Shown piece by piece: positions 17,802 through 25,475 of a stretch of 62,816 nt of DNA. The DNA lies in assembly GCA_012960105.1 (NCBI GenBank), contig DUBV01000086.1, forward strand, positions 1 through 62,816, in the 5' to 3' direction. Every line of letters starts with the position of its first letter. The stretch's first letter is position 1. A model generated the notes under the pieces. The model saw only the letters and a program-made list of their open reading frames with translations. It ran no database searches and was not told where the DNA came from. Made by a program: the position numbers and the translations under genes. Source of the stretch: Thiotrichaceae bacterium. Lineage in GTDB: Bacteria > Pseudomonadota > Gammaproteobacteria > Eutrophobiales > Eutrophobiaceae.

Positions 17802-18374
17802 CTAACCAAATAATGCTTTCACATCGACGTCTTTCTTCTCTTTGTCACTAAATACTAGCAAGTCTTTTTCTTTTAAATTAAAAAATCGAGCGATAACAAC
17901 ATCGGGGAACTGTTCGATGCGAACATTATTGGTGTTAACGGATTCATTAAAAAATTCACGTCGATCAGCAATGGCATCTTCAAGGCCCGATATACGCGCT
18001 TGTAGTTGCTTGAAGTTGTCATTGGCTTTTAATTCTGGGTAGGCTTCAGCAACAGCGAATAAATTTCCCAATCCCATTCTAAGTTGAGATTCAGCAGGTC
18101 CCAATGAAGAAACATCGCCTTTTTGTCTGGCAGAAGATACGGCTGAACGGGCCTGAATAACTTTTTCAAAGGTATCCTTTTCGTGAGCCATATATTGTTT
18201 ACAGGTTTCGATTAGTTTCGGTAGCTCGTCATGTCGTTGTTTCAATAACACATCGATATTTGCCCAGGCTTTATCAACGCTATGTTTTACGGAAACGAGG
18301 TTGTTATAAATAGTGACAACATACATAGCTGCAGCGGCGATGATGCCTAAAAAGATAATAGTGGAAACTTCCAT
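17802..18374 (-). CDS. lemA: LemA family protein
   Basis: A 190-residue protein with one N-terminal membrane helix (about 3-22) and a helical bundle with the LemA core NNLVSVKHSVDKAWANIDVLLKQRHDELP and AYPELKAN followed by FNESVNTNN. Predicted to be membrane-anchored with its bundle outside or in the cytoplasm depending on orientation. First gene of the two-gene unit with the GIDE protein. Biochemical role unknown. Confidence 0.93.
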   Translation of the reverse strand: MEVSTIIFLGIIAAAAMYVVTIYNNLVSVKHSVDKAWANIDVLLKQRHDELPKLIETCKQYMAHEKDTFEKVIQARSAVSSARQKGDVSSLGPAESQLRMGLGNLFAVAEAYPELKANDNFKQLQARISGLEDAIADRREFFNESVNTNNVRIEQFPDVVIARFFNLKEKDLLVFSDKEKKDVDVKALFG

Positions 18375-18556
18375 ATGCTTACCCCTTAGTTTGACTTTAA
18401 TAAATAGTACAACCGGTCATGTAAAGCAATAAATATACCGAGTACAGTAATACAAATAGTAATAATTATCAATTAAAATCAATAACTTAAATGTTGACAA
18501 ACTGTATTTGTCTTCTATCATTTGGCATATATTTCAGATTAAAAGGACGGTTCTTC

Positions 18557-19021
18557 GTGCAAGGCAATAAACAAGTTATTGAACACCTAAATAAAGCAAT
18601 AGAAAATGAATTGACCGCAATAAACCAGTATTTTTTACATGCGCGCATGTATAAGAATTTTGGTTTAAAAGAGCTGGGTGAGCATGAATTCAACGAATCT
18701 GTAGATGAGATGAAGCATGCAGATGCATTAATAGAGCGAGTTCTGTTTCTTGAAGGGCTACCTAATCTGCAGAGCCTGGGAAAACTACGAATTGGTGAAA
18801 ACCCAAAAGAAATGCTTGAAGCGGATCTCGCGTTAGAATTAGATGCTGTACTAGTGTTGAAAACCGCAATTGAATTTTGTGAGTCCATACAAGATTATGT
18901 TTCCAGAGAACTTTTTGAATCTATTTTAGAAAGCGAAGAAGAACATATTGATTGGTTAGAAACACAATTAGAGTTAATTGATAAAGTTGGGTTGGAAAAT
19001 TATCTGCAATCAAAGATGTAA
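18557..19021 (+). CDS. bfr: bacterioferritin
   Basis: A 24-subunit iron storage protein with ferroxidase and haem sites. The visible core ([46 protein letters not shown]) carries the ferroxidase ligands E, E, H and the conserved haem methionine. I take the GTG at 18557 as the start: it gives [11 protein letters not shown], the family's usual beginning, and AAGGA lies 9 nt upstream. The earlier frame extension to 18491 encodes unrelated residues. Length 154, normal. Followed by bfd. Confidence 0.95.
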   Translation: MQGNKQVIEHLNKAIENELTAINQYFLHARMYKNFGLKELGEHEFNESVDEMKHADALIERVLFLEGLPNLQSLGKLRIGENPKEMLEADLALELDAVLVLKTAIEFCESIQDYVSRELFESILESEEEHIDWLETQLELIDKVGLENYLQSKM

Positions 19022-19122
19022 GCAGCAGCAGATAAAAAAATATAAGTCATTGAAAAATAAGTTTAATTCCTCGTTATATCTTTAGGGAAAAAGAAATTGT
19101 TATAAATCGTCAATTCATAGTT

Positions 19123-19141
19123 GATAATAATTCTCATTACT
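19123..19141. promoter_or_regulatory. Fur box upstream of bfd
   Basis: GATAATAATTCTCATTACT matches the 19-bp Fur consensus at 14 positions. It lies 49 nt before the bfd start, consistent with iron repression of bfd, so that stored iron is released under iron shortage. Confidence 0.7.
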
Positions 19142-19189
19142 ATTAGAATTACTATTAATGTTATAGAAAGAACTGACGATATAGAACTT

Positions 19190-19387
19190 ATGTATGTTTG
19201 TATATGTAACTCGGTAACCGAGTCCGATATTAAAAAAGCCGTAAAAGACGGCGCAAATTGCTTTCATCAGTTGGAATCAAAGCTGGGTGTCAGCAATCAA
19301 TGTGGATCTTGCCGTTGTGAAGTTGATACCTGTCTGGAACGTTCTTTAGAGAAACAAATGGGATCATCCGATCTCATTGCTTTCTAG
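19190..19387 (+). CDS. bfd: bacterioferritin-associated ferredoxin
   Basis: A 65-residue [2Fe-2S] protein that reduces and mobilises iron from bacterioferritin. Cysteines in MYVCICNSV and NQCGSCRCEV form the BFD-type cluster site. The ATG at 19190 gives the canonical N-terminus; the longer frame upstream runs through the Fur box. Downstream of bfr, with a Fur box between them, so it probably has its own promoter. Confidence 0.95.
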   Translation: MYVCICNSVTESDIKKAVKDGANCFHQLESKLGVSNQCGSCRCEVDTCLERSLEKQMGSSDLIAF

Positions 19388-19444
19388 TTAACCCTTAATT
19401 TAACTCCATACGAAAACAAATTAAGATTAGTACGGAGAACAGAT

Positions 19445-19463
19445 GTTAATAATTCTCATTATT
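19445..19463. promoter_or_regulatory. Fur box upstream of sRNA candidate
   Basis: GTTAATAATTCTCATTATT matches the Fur consensus at 14 of 19 positions and is nearly identical to the bfd box. No gene follows for about 700 nt except a short region ending in a terminator at 19602. Confidence 0.65.
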
Positions 19464-19474
19464 ATTTAATGAGT

Positions 19475-19602
19475 AAACAGAATTGAATAGAGTTGTTGTT
19501 AAGTGGTTACTAGAAACCAACTCTACATCTAAAAGAATTATCGTTTATCGATAATAACCTCTGGTAGTGATATTTTAGGGCGCTTTGTAGCGCCCTTTTT
19601 TT
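19475..19602 (+). ncRNA. Fur-regulated sRNA candidate (RyhB/PrrF-like role)
   Basis: About 125 nt between a Fur box (19445-19463) and a strong rho-independent terminator. No coding frame is convincing. The RNA can fold AGAGTTG (19490-19496) with CAACTCT (19518-19524), then ATTATCG-TTTAT-CGATAAT (19537-19555), and then the terminator. This is the layout of iron-starvation sRNAs such as RyhB and PrrF, although I see no clear sequence identity to either. The exact 5' end is not defined. Confidence 0.5.
19577..19602 (+). terminator. rho-independent terminator
   Basis: GGGCGC-TTTGTA-GCGCCC (19578-19595) followed by seven T. It ends the Fur-box sRNA candidate. Confidence 0.85.
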
Positions 19603-20171
19603 ATCTCCATGGATGGAGTGTCAGGTTTCTTGTTCCCGACGCCAACATTAGCCGCTTTAGGCGAATCCTAAGTGCCTACATCCCTGTAGGCAATATCGCG
19701 GGAGTTAGAGCTATGCAGGAGCAATTGCCGAGAACGTACGTAGCGACGTTCTCGTTAAATAGATAATCATAAAATTCGTAGGGATGATAAATTACTTTTC
19801 GGCCACAAGATTTTTAAAGGGCTCTGACCCCTTAAGTTCAATCCCATTTTTGGTATACAAAAGACTTCTTTTATTTATAACAACCGAAAGAGATAGTAAT
19901 CAGGGAGCCACTTACTATATTGACCCAAAATCAATTTTGCCTTCATAAATGAGCTATAATTTCAGGTTGGTCTTTTATAAATATAGAATGCTACAGATAA
20001 GATAGGTACAACGTTATGAACTTTTTAAAACTCCTCAATATCAACGATATACAAACCCCATCATGAACCATGATGATTAAATCAATTTCACCAAAATCAA
20101 TATTAGAAGAACTTAAGAAAAAATTGAAGAACTTGAAAATCACTGGTCAGTAACAAGATTATTGACTCGAT
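19603..20171. other. gene-free stretch with palindromic repeats
   Basis: No convincing gene. It contains GTGCCTACATCCCTGTAGGCA-type palindromes (near 19670-19691), AGAACGT-ACGTAGCG-ACGTTCT (19731-19752), and TTAAAGGGCTCTGACCCCTTAAG (about 19815-19837), which resembles ends left behind by small transposable elements. A 27-codon frame near 20080 lacks a ribosome site and homology that I know. Confidence 0.5.
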
Positions 20172-21125
20172 ATGAAAGAAAGTACCAAAGTTCTATCTAA
20201 ATCAAACACTGCTTTGCGTAAAAAAGCAGTGCTCATGCTTGATAATAATGAGGATGAATTCGCCGAGCTTTCACCATTTGAAATCAGAGAACTCATTCAA
20301 GAACTGCATATTCACCAGATAGAATTAGAAATGCAAAATGAAGAGTTAATAAAGTCGCAAGTTGATCTAGAACTGTACCCCGTCAGAACATATGAGACAG
20401 AATTGAGCTAAATATTAAGAGAGACTTCTGATAAGTTAATGCGCACCTTTAGTGGTAAAACAGAGATATATGAATGTGAAAACAGATTAATGAAAAAATC
20501 TGGAGAGTTTCGGCATAATCTTGATCGAGGGCGCGTCATAGAATGGGATAAAAATGAAAATCCCGTTCGTATGGTTGGTTCAGATACTGACATCACCAAA
20601 CGAAAGAACATGGAAGAAAAATTAAAACACTTGGCGATTCATGATCCCTTAACTGGTCTCTATAATCGTAACGTGTTGGCACTACGATTAAGCGATGAAA
20701 TACACAGAGCGTCCCGATATCAGCATACACTGTCAATATTCATGATAGACATCGACTACTTTAAACCTATCAACGATAATTACGGACACCAAACAGGGGA
20801 TACCGTACTTCGCGACTTTGCAAAGATTTTGTCGGGTTCGATTCGCAGTTCGGATTATGCGGTGCGTTATGGTGGTGAAGAATTTATAATCGTTCTTCCT
20901 GAAAAACCCCTACTTAAAGCAGAAGAACTTGCGGGACGCCATCGCAAACATATTGCCGATACTCATTTTTCAATAAAAAATAATGAAGATATTAATTTAA
21001 CCGCTAGTATTGGCATTGCCACCTTTCCGGATCACGCACAATTCTCGCAAGAATTAATTGAGGCAGCAGACTCGGCTATGTATAAAGCAAAGAAAGCAGG
21101 CCGCAATCAGATAAAGACAGTCTAA
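20172..21125 (+). pseudogene. PAS-GGDEF diguanylate cyclase gene, decayed
   Basis: Two pieces in one frame, split by a TAA at 20409-20411. The first (20172-20411, 79 codons) is the N-terminal helix typical of PAS-GGDEF sensors (ELSPFEIRELIQELHIHQIELEMQNEEL). The second (from the ATG at 20439) starts inside a PAS/PAC domain (SGEFRHNLDRGRVIEWD, GSDTDITKRK) and then has a full GGDEF domain: GGEEF at its residues 145-149, with an I-site RSSD nine residues earlier. The first half of the PAS domain is missing. The GGDEF part may still be translated alone. Confidence 0.75.
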
Positions 21126-21206
21126 CTGCCCGTTTCCGCTTATTAGAGGAAGCCAAATCAATTTTTACGAAACGGCTGCTTTGGACCGTAAGCTGCAATA
21201 ATAACA

Positions 21207-21560
21207 TTATCTTTTCTTACGCCGCCCTCTACCTTTTCTGCCAACAATAATATGCGCCATTAAAATAAAAGGTATCGATATCCTGGCAAACAAATGCATG
21301 TATTCAATAATGTCTGAACGACGATAGGCTACATGCAATACTTCGCCTGATTGATGGTCAATTTGTATTTCCCAAATAATTTTCGCTCTAACTTTCGCAA
21401 TTTCTTTTCTTGGGTCGTAAATCAATACGATCAATTTCTGTCCAGCTAATAATCTCTGCTTCAACAACATGACTGGAAATAGCTAAAAGCCTATCAAAAG
21501 TAAGAGTAGGAATATCAGCCTGACCAACCATGGTTGCTGGCTGATTCTAGACAAATTCAT
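21207..21560 (-). pseudogene. hypothetical small membrane protein gene with in-frame amber codon
   Basis: The frame from an ATG at 21560 encodes a hydrophobic segment (PWLVRLIFLLLLLIGF), a TAG at 21483-21485, and then 87 further codons from an ATG at 21470, with a second hydrophobic segment (ISIPFILMAHIIVG) and a very basic tail. Both parts look like one two-helix membrane protein broken by a single stop. No family recognised. Its start overlaps the stop of a possible 37-codon membrane peptide upstream by ATGA. The pair would be read from the Fur-box region, divergent from the porin. Confidence 0.45.
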
Positions 21561-21670
21561 TTTTTTTGGAGTAATAATCCTGTAGCAATAACGATCATAA
21601 TTGGTAAATCAATGATAATTACCCAATTAGCGAATCTTACATTTAAGTCTTTTTTCCCGTTTATTTTCAA
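21557..21670 (-). CDS. possible small membrane peptide divergent from the porin
   Basis: A 37-residue frame, KINGKKDLNVRFANWV followed by a strongly hydrophobic helix and QKK at the end. The only start is a TTG at 21670, without a visible ribosome site; a TAA lies two codons upstream. Its TGA overlaps the next ATG (ATGA). Included because the amphipathic and hydrophobic layout and the tight coupling to the next gene look non-random; could be a degraded remnant. Confidence 0.3.
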   Translation of the reverse strand: MKINGKKDLNVRFANWVIIIDLPIMIVIATGLLLQKK

Positions 21671-21745
21671 TTTTTAATCAATTTTTACGTTTATTTTTAA
21701 TAAGAAACAAAAAATAGTAATATTTATGATAAATATAATGCAATT

Positions 21746-21764
21746 GCTAATCATTATCATTATG
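21746..21764. promoter_or_regulatory. Fur box between small membrane genes and the porin
   Basis: Read on the minus strand, CATAATGATAATGATTAGC matches the Fur consensus at 16 of 19 positions, the best of the four boxes in this window. It lies 36-54 nt upstream of the porin gene and would also cover a leftward promoter. Confidence 0.8.
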
Positions 21765-21805
21765 ATTAACACGAATTATAAATAAACAATATTAAGGTTA
21801 TGAAA

Positions 21806-23044
21806 ATGACGATTATTCAAAAGTTCAGTCGAGTACTTATTGGCATAGCAATAAGCTCTCTATGCGTTTCAGTGACATATGCGGAAGCGCCTGATACTGA
21901 GAAAATGTGGGAAATCATTCAACAGCAGCAAAAGATGATTGAACAATTACAGCAAAAGTTAGAAGCGACTGAACAAAAAGCAGCGGTGACCGAGCAGAAA
22001 GTTGAAGAAACCGCTGAAGAAATAGAAGCTGCTGCCGAAGCAATTGAAGTAGCGCAAGCATCTGGGACAGCTCAGTCCTTTATCGACAAAACCTCGGTCG
22101 GTGGATATGGCGAGTTACATTATAATAGTAAGGATGGTGATGATTCGATTGATTTTCATCGCTTTGTACTCTATTTCGGTCATGAGTTTAATGAAAATAT
22201 ACGTTTCTTTTCCGAACTAGAATTAGAGCATGCATTTTTGTCAGATAGCGGCTCATCTAATGGTGAAGTTGAGTTAGAGCAGGCGTGGATAGAAATGGAT
22301 ATTAATGATTCTCATCGTATCCGAGCCGGCGTAGATGTTCTGCCAATAGGTATTATTAACTTAACACACGAACCGAATACGTTTTATGGTGTTGAACGTA
22401 ATGAAGTCGAAAAACGTATTATTCCTACTACCTGGTGGGAAGCGGGTGTCGGTCTTAATGGTGAATTAGCGCCGGGTTGGAATTACGATGTTAGATTACA
22501 TTCAGGTTTGAGTACGACATCCAGTATTCGCAGTGGTCGTCAGAAAGTAGCGAAAGCAAATGCTGATCATCCGGCAACAACAGCAAGTTTACGCTATACC
22601 GGCATACCGGGTCTTGAAGTTGGCGGTGCTTTTAATTATCAAAGTGATATAACCGCAGGTGCAACTACGGCTTCGAATTCAGCGACCTTATTTGAAGGAC
22701 ATATCGACTGGAAACATAATTCTGGTTTTGGTTTACGTGCGTTGTATGCCCAATGGGATTTGGATACTCAATTATCTATCGCCGGTGATGATACTCAATA
22801 TGGTTATTACATCGAACCTGCATACAGATTTTCTTTGACAGTTATTCCCGGTGAATTTGGTGTGTTTGCACGTTGGAGTGAGCTCGACTATGGTGATACT
22901 AAAGAAGAAGAGCGTATTGGTGTAGGTTTTAATTACTGGCCGGTTGAAGAAGTCGCCTTCAAATTTGATTATTCAATTGTTGATGATACTGATGCGAATA
23001 CGACATCAAATTCATTTAACTTAGGTTTGGGTTATCAGTTCTAG
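21806..23044 (+). CDS. iron-regulated outer-membrane porin with N-terminal coiled coil
   Basis: A porin-like beta-barrel of about 412 residues. A signal peptide ends near TYAEA, a coiled coil follows (about residues 33-85, rich in Q, E and A), then barrel strands starting SVGGYGELHYNS and ending NLGLGYQF with a C-terminal aromatic residue, as needed for insertion. It resembles the phosphate-selective porin O/P type, but the substrate is unknown. A strong Fur box just upstream suggests a role under iron limitation. ATG at 21800 or 21806; the latter has the better distance from AAGG. A hairpin follows the gene. Confidence 0.8.
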   Translation: MTIIQKFSRVLIGIAISSLCVSVTYAEAPDTEKMWEIIQQQQKMIEQLQQKLEATEQKAAVTEQKVEETAEEIEAAAEAIEVAQASGTAQSFIDKTSVGGYGELHYNSKDGDDSIDFHRFVLYFGHEFNENIRFFSELELEHAFLSDSGSSNGEVELEQAWIEMDINDSHRIRAGVDVLPIGIINLTHEPNTFYGVERNEVEKRIIPTTWWEAGVGLNGELAPGWNYDVRLHSGLSTTSSIRSGRQKVAKANADHPATTASLRYTGIPGLEVGGAFNYQSDITAGATTASNSATLFEGHIDWKHNSGFGLRALYAQWDLDTQLSIAGDDTQYGYYIEPAYRFSLTVIPGEFGVFARWSELDYGDTKEEERIGVGFNYWPVEEVAFKFDYSIVDDTDANTTSNSFNLGLGYQF

Positions 23045-23067
23045 TCAGACTAGGTCAAATAAATATA

Positions 23068-23089
23068 AAGGGCACTTATTAGTGCCCTT
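23068..23089 (+). terminator. hairpin after the porin gene
   Basis: AAGGGCACT and AGTGCCCTT form a perfect 9-bp stem with a TATT loop. No U-tract follows, so it may be an attenuator or mRNA 3'-end stabiliser between the porin and the FMN-protein gene rather than a full terminator. Confidence 0.6.
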
Positions 23090-23129
23090 ATATGTGTACA
23101 GGAACAAGTTAATAAATTAATGTTTAATT

Positions 23130-23657
23130 ATGGTCAGAAACATTTCATATCTATTAATATTAAGTATTTTATTATTTAGCTTTAATGCTTACGCTAAAGG
23201 CATCTATCTTAAACCAGCAAAATTTATTGCAGAGGTTTTTGATAACGATCCCCCAAAGGCTAAAAAAATCTGGGTTAAAAAAGAATTAAAAGCCGGAATA
23301 AAAAGTATACTTGGTCACGACCTTGCTGCTATTCGTATTCGCTATTGGGATGATGGCAGTAAAACAGCATGGATACTCGAGGAGATAGGCCGGGATAAGT
23401 TGATTACAGTTGGTTTTGTTGTAAAAGAAAAAAAGATAGCGCAAGTAAATGTTTTGATTTTTCGTGAATCACGAGGATGGGAAATTAAATACCCATTTTT
23501 TACCGACCAATTTAAACAGGCGACATTAGTAGAGAATAATAAACTAGATAGAAAAATCGATGGCATTTCTGGTGCAACATTATCTGTTAATGCGTTAACT
23601 CGATTAGCGCAACTGGCATTATATTTAGACTCACAAGTTAACAAAAAATTAAATTAG
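23130..23657 (+). CDS. exported FMN-binding domain protein (predicted flavinylated)
   Basis: A 175-residue periplasmic protein with a signal peptide (about 1-22, ending NAYAKG) and one FMN-binding domain of the RnfG/NqrC type. The motif DGISGATLS contains the threonine (T150) to which ApbE attaches FMN covalently. Such domains carry single electrons outside the membrane. It is 8 nt upstream of a PepSY membrane protein gene, and both lie between the Fur-controlled porin and Fe(III) importer genes, so the pair may reduce ferric iron. No ApbE gene is in the window. Confidence 0.85.
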   Translation: MVRNISYLLILSILLFSFNAYAKGIYLKPAKFIAEVFDNDPPKAKKIWVKKELKAGIKSILGHDLAAIRIRYWDDGSKTAWILEEIGRDKLITVGFVVKEKKIAQVNVLIFRESRGWEIKYPFFTDQFKQATLVENNKLDRKIDGISGATLSVNALTRLAQLALYLDSQVNKKLN

Positions 23658-23665
23658 TAAGCGGT

Positions 23666-24385
23666 ATGTTTTCACTCATTCAAAAATGGCACAAAAATTT
23701 TGGTATTATTTCGGCTCTGTTTGTCATCTTTCTGGCAGCTAGCGGTCTCATGCTTAACCATAGCCAGCAATTAAAATTAAATACGAATTATATTCAAACA
23801 GAATGGTTGCTTGATCTGTATCAAATCAATCCGGCGAATGAACCGATATCATTTCAATCAGATAATACATGGGCAAGCCAAGTTGGTGAGCGACTCTATT
23901 TCAATGAAGTCGAAGTCGGAAAAGAAATAGAGTCAATAGTCGGGTTTCTCAAAATTAATGATATTTATGTGCTTGCATACGATGGCCAGATAACCCTGTT
24001 AACCCAAGCTGGAGAAATCGTCGAACATTTGACCAGTGCGGTTGGCGTACCTGCCGGAATGTCGGCAATAGGTGTTGGTGACGAGGCTAATTTGATAATA
24101 AAGGCGGCTCATGGATATTATCTTGTGAATCTGGATGATCTTCAATGGAATGAATTTGATCATCTTGAAGCTTTGTGGTCACAGTCTTCATCTATTCCTG
24201 AAGATTTAAAGGCAAATCTTTTGCGTTTATATCGCGGCAAAGGCTTAACCATAGAAAGAGTCATGCTGGATTTCCATAGTGGTCGTATCGTTGGGGAATG
24301 GGGCGTCTATATAGTTGATTTCATTGCTATATTGTTTTTGATATTGGCGGGTTCTGGTCTCTGGATGTGGTGGGAACGGCGGTAA
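23666..24385 (+). CDS. PepSY-associated membrane protein
   Basis: A 239-residue protein with a membrane helix at each end (about 10-30 and 213-234) and a periplasmic domain between. The first helix has the PepSY_TM pattern with histidines H9 and H32 (WHKNFGI and LNHSQQ), and LDFHSGR just before the second helix adds another. Such histidines can bind haem in the PepSY-TM family. It most likely passes electrons from the membrane to the flavinylated partner encoded directly upstream. The next gene is an iron-binding protein behind a Fur box. Confidence 0.8.
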   Translation: MFSLIQKWHKNFGIISALFVIFLAASGLMLNHSQQLKLNTNYIQTEWLLDLYQINPANEPISFQSDNTWASQVGERLYFNEVEVGKEIESIVGFLKINDIYVLAYDGQITLLTQAGEIVEHLTSAVGVPAGMSAIGVGDEANLIIKAAHGYYLVNLDDLQWNEFDHLEALWSQSSSIPEDLKANLLRLYRGKGLTIERVMLDFHSGRIVGEWGVYIVDFIAILFLILAGSGLWMWWERR

Positions 24386-24404
24386 TTTTTTTTAAAATGT
24401 AATT

Positions 24405-24423
24405 CGTAATCATTATCATTTAT
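24405..24423. promoter_or_regulatory. Fur box upstream of fbpA
   Basis: The minus-strand reading ATAAATGATAATGATTACG matches the Fur consensus at 13 of 19 positions, with the central AATGATAATGATTA nearly intact. It sits 36-54 nt before the start of the Fe(III)-binding protein gene. Confidence 0.7.
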
Positions 24424-24458
24424 ACTCTTAGAATAAATCACGTTAATATTAAATAATC

Positions 24459-25463
24459 ATGAAAATATTGTTCATTCTTTTTTTAGTACTGTTTCAGGCG
24501 CAAATAAACGCGGCGGAGGTCAATATCTACTCCGCGAGAAAAGAAGCATTAATAAAACCCATATTGGATGAGTTTACTAAAGAGACAGGTATCAATGTAA
24601 ATTTGGTAACGGGTAAAGCAGATACTTTGCTGAAGCGATTGGAAGTAGAAGGAAAAAATACCCCAGCGGATATCTTATTAACCGTTGATGTAGCTCGGTT
24701 AGTAAGAGCGAAAGAAAAAGGTCTGTTTCAGGTAATTGATTCTGCAGTATTAGAACAAACCATTCCTGAATATTATCGTGATGATGAAAATCTATGGTTT
24801 GGATTATCTTTGCGTTCACGAGTCATTGTTTATGCGCCAGACCGAGTTAAAGCAGAAGAGTTGACTAGTTACGAAGATCTTGCCGATAGTAAATGGAAAG
24901 ATAGTATCTGTATTCGTTCCTCATCTAATGTTTACAATCAATCATTGGTGGCTTCAATGATTGCGCACAGTGGTTTAGAAAAAACAGAAGCTTGGGCAAC
25001 CGCACTAGTCAATAATTTTGCACGCTCACCAAAGGGTGGCGATCGTGACCAAATTAAAGCAGTTGCTGTCGGTGTTTGCGACGTTGCGATTGTGAATAAT
25101 TATTATCTTGCTGGCATGCTTGTTTCGAGTCAGGATGAACAAGTTACCCTAGCTAAGAAAATAAAATTATTCTGGCCAAATCAAAATGCTGAGGGTGCGC
25201 ATATGAACGTTAGTGGCGCAGGAATATTAAAGCCGGCTAAAAATAAAAAAGAAGCGATTCAATTACTCGAGTATCTTGTTAGTGATAAAGCGCAACAATG
25301 GTATGCCGAAGCAAACCATGAATATTCAATTAACTCAGATATCGCAAACAGTAAAATTTTAAAAAGCTGGGGCAAATTTAAAGCGGATAAATTAAACCTA
25401 AGTCTGCTAGGAAAATATAATGCCGATGCTGTTTTACTAATGGATAGAGCAGGCTGGAAATAA
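24459..25463 (+). CDS. fbpA: periplasmic Fe(III)-binding protein (FbpA/FutA type)
   Basis: The substrate-binding part of a ferric iron ABC importer. A signal peptide ends near QINAAE, and the mature protein starts VNIYSARKE, as in the family. Iron-binding tyrosines are visible in SSNVYNQSL and VNNYYLAGM, together with DILLTVD. Length 334, normal. It heads a three-gene unit with permease and ATPase, each separated by 12-22 nt, under a Fur box. Confidence 0.92.
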   Translation: MKILFILFLVLFQAQINAAEVNIYSARKEALIKPILDEFTKETGINVNLVTGKADTLLKRLEVEGKNTPADILLTVDVARLVRAKEKGLFQVIDSAVLEQTIPEYYRDDENLWFGLSLRSRVIVYAPDRVKAEELTSYEDLADSKWKDSICIRSSSNVYNQSLVASMIAHSGLEKTEAWATALVNNFARSPKGGDRDQIKAVAVGVCDVAIVNNYYLAGMLVSSQDEQVTLAKKIKLFWPNQNAEGAHMNVSGAGILKPAKNKKEAIQLLEYLVSDKAQQWYAEANHEYSINSDIANSKILKSWGKFKADKLNLSLLGKYNADAVLLMDRAGWK

Positions 25464-25475
25464 AGCAAAGTTACT

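Noticed and set aside
18491-18556. Longer N-terminus for bacterioferritin
   Set aside because: The extra 22 residues do not resemble the family; the GTG at 18557 has a good ribosome site and yields the usual start.
20080-20170. Short ATG frame (about 27 codons) before the GGDEF remnant
   Set aside because: Lysine-rich, no ribosome site, no recognisable family.
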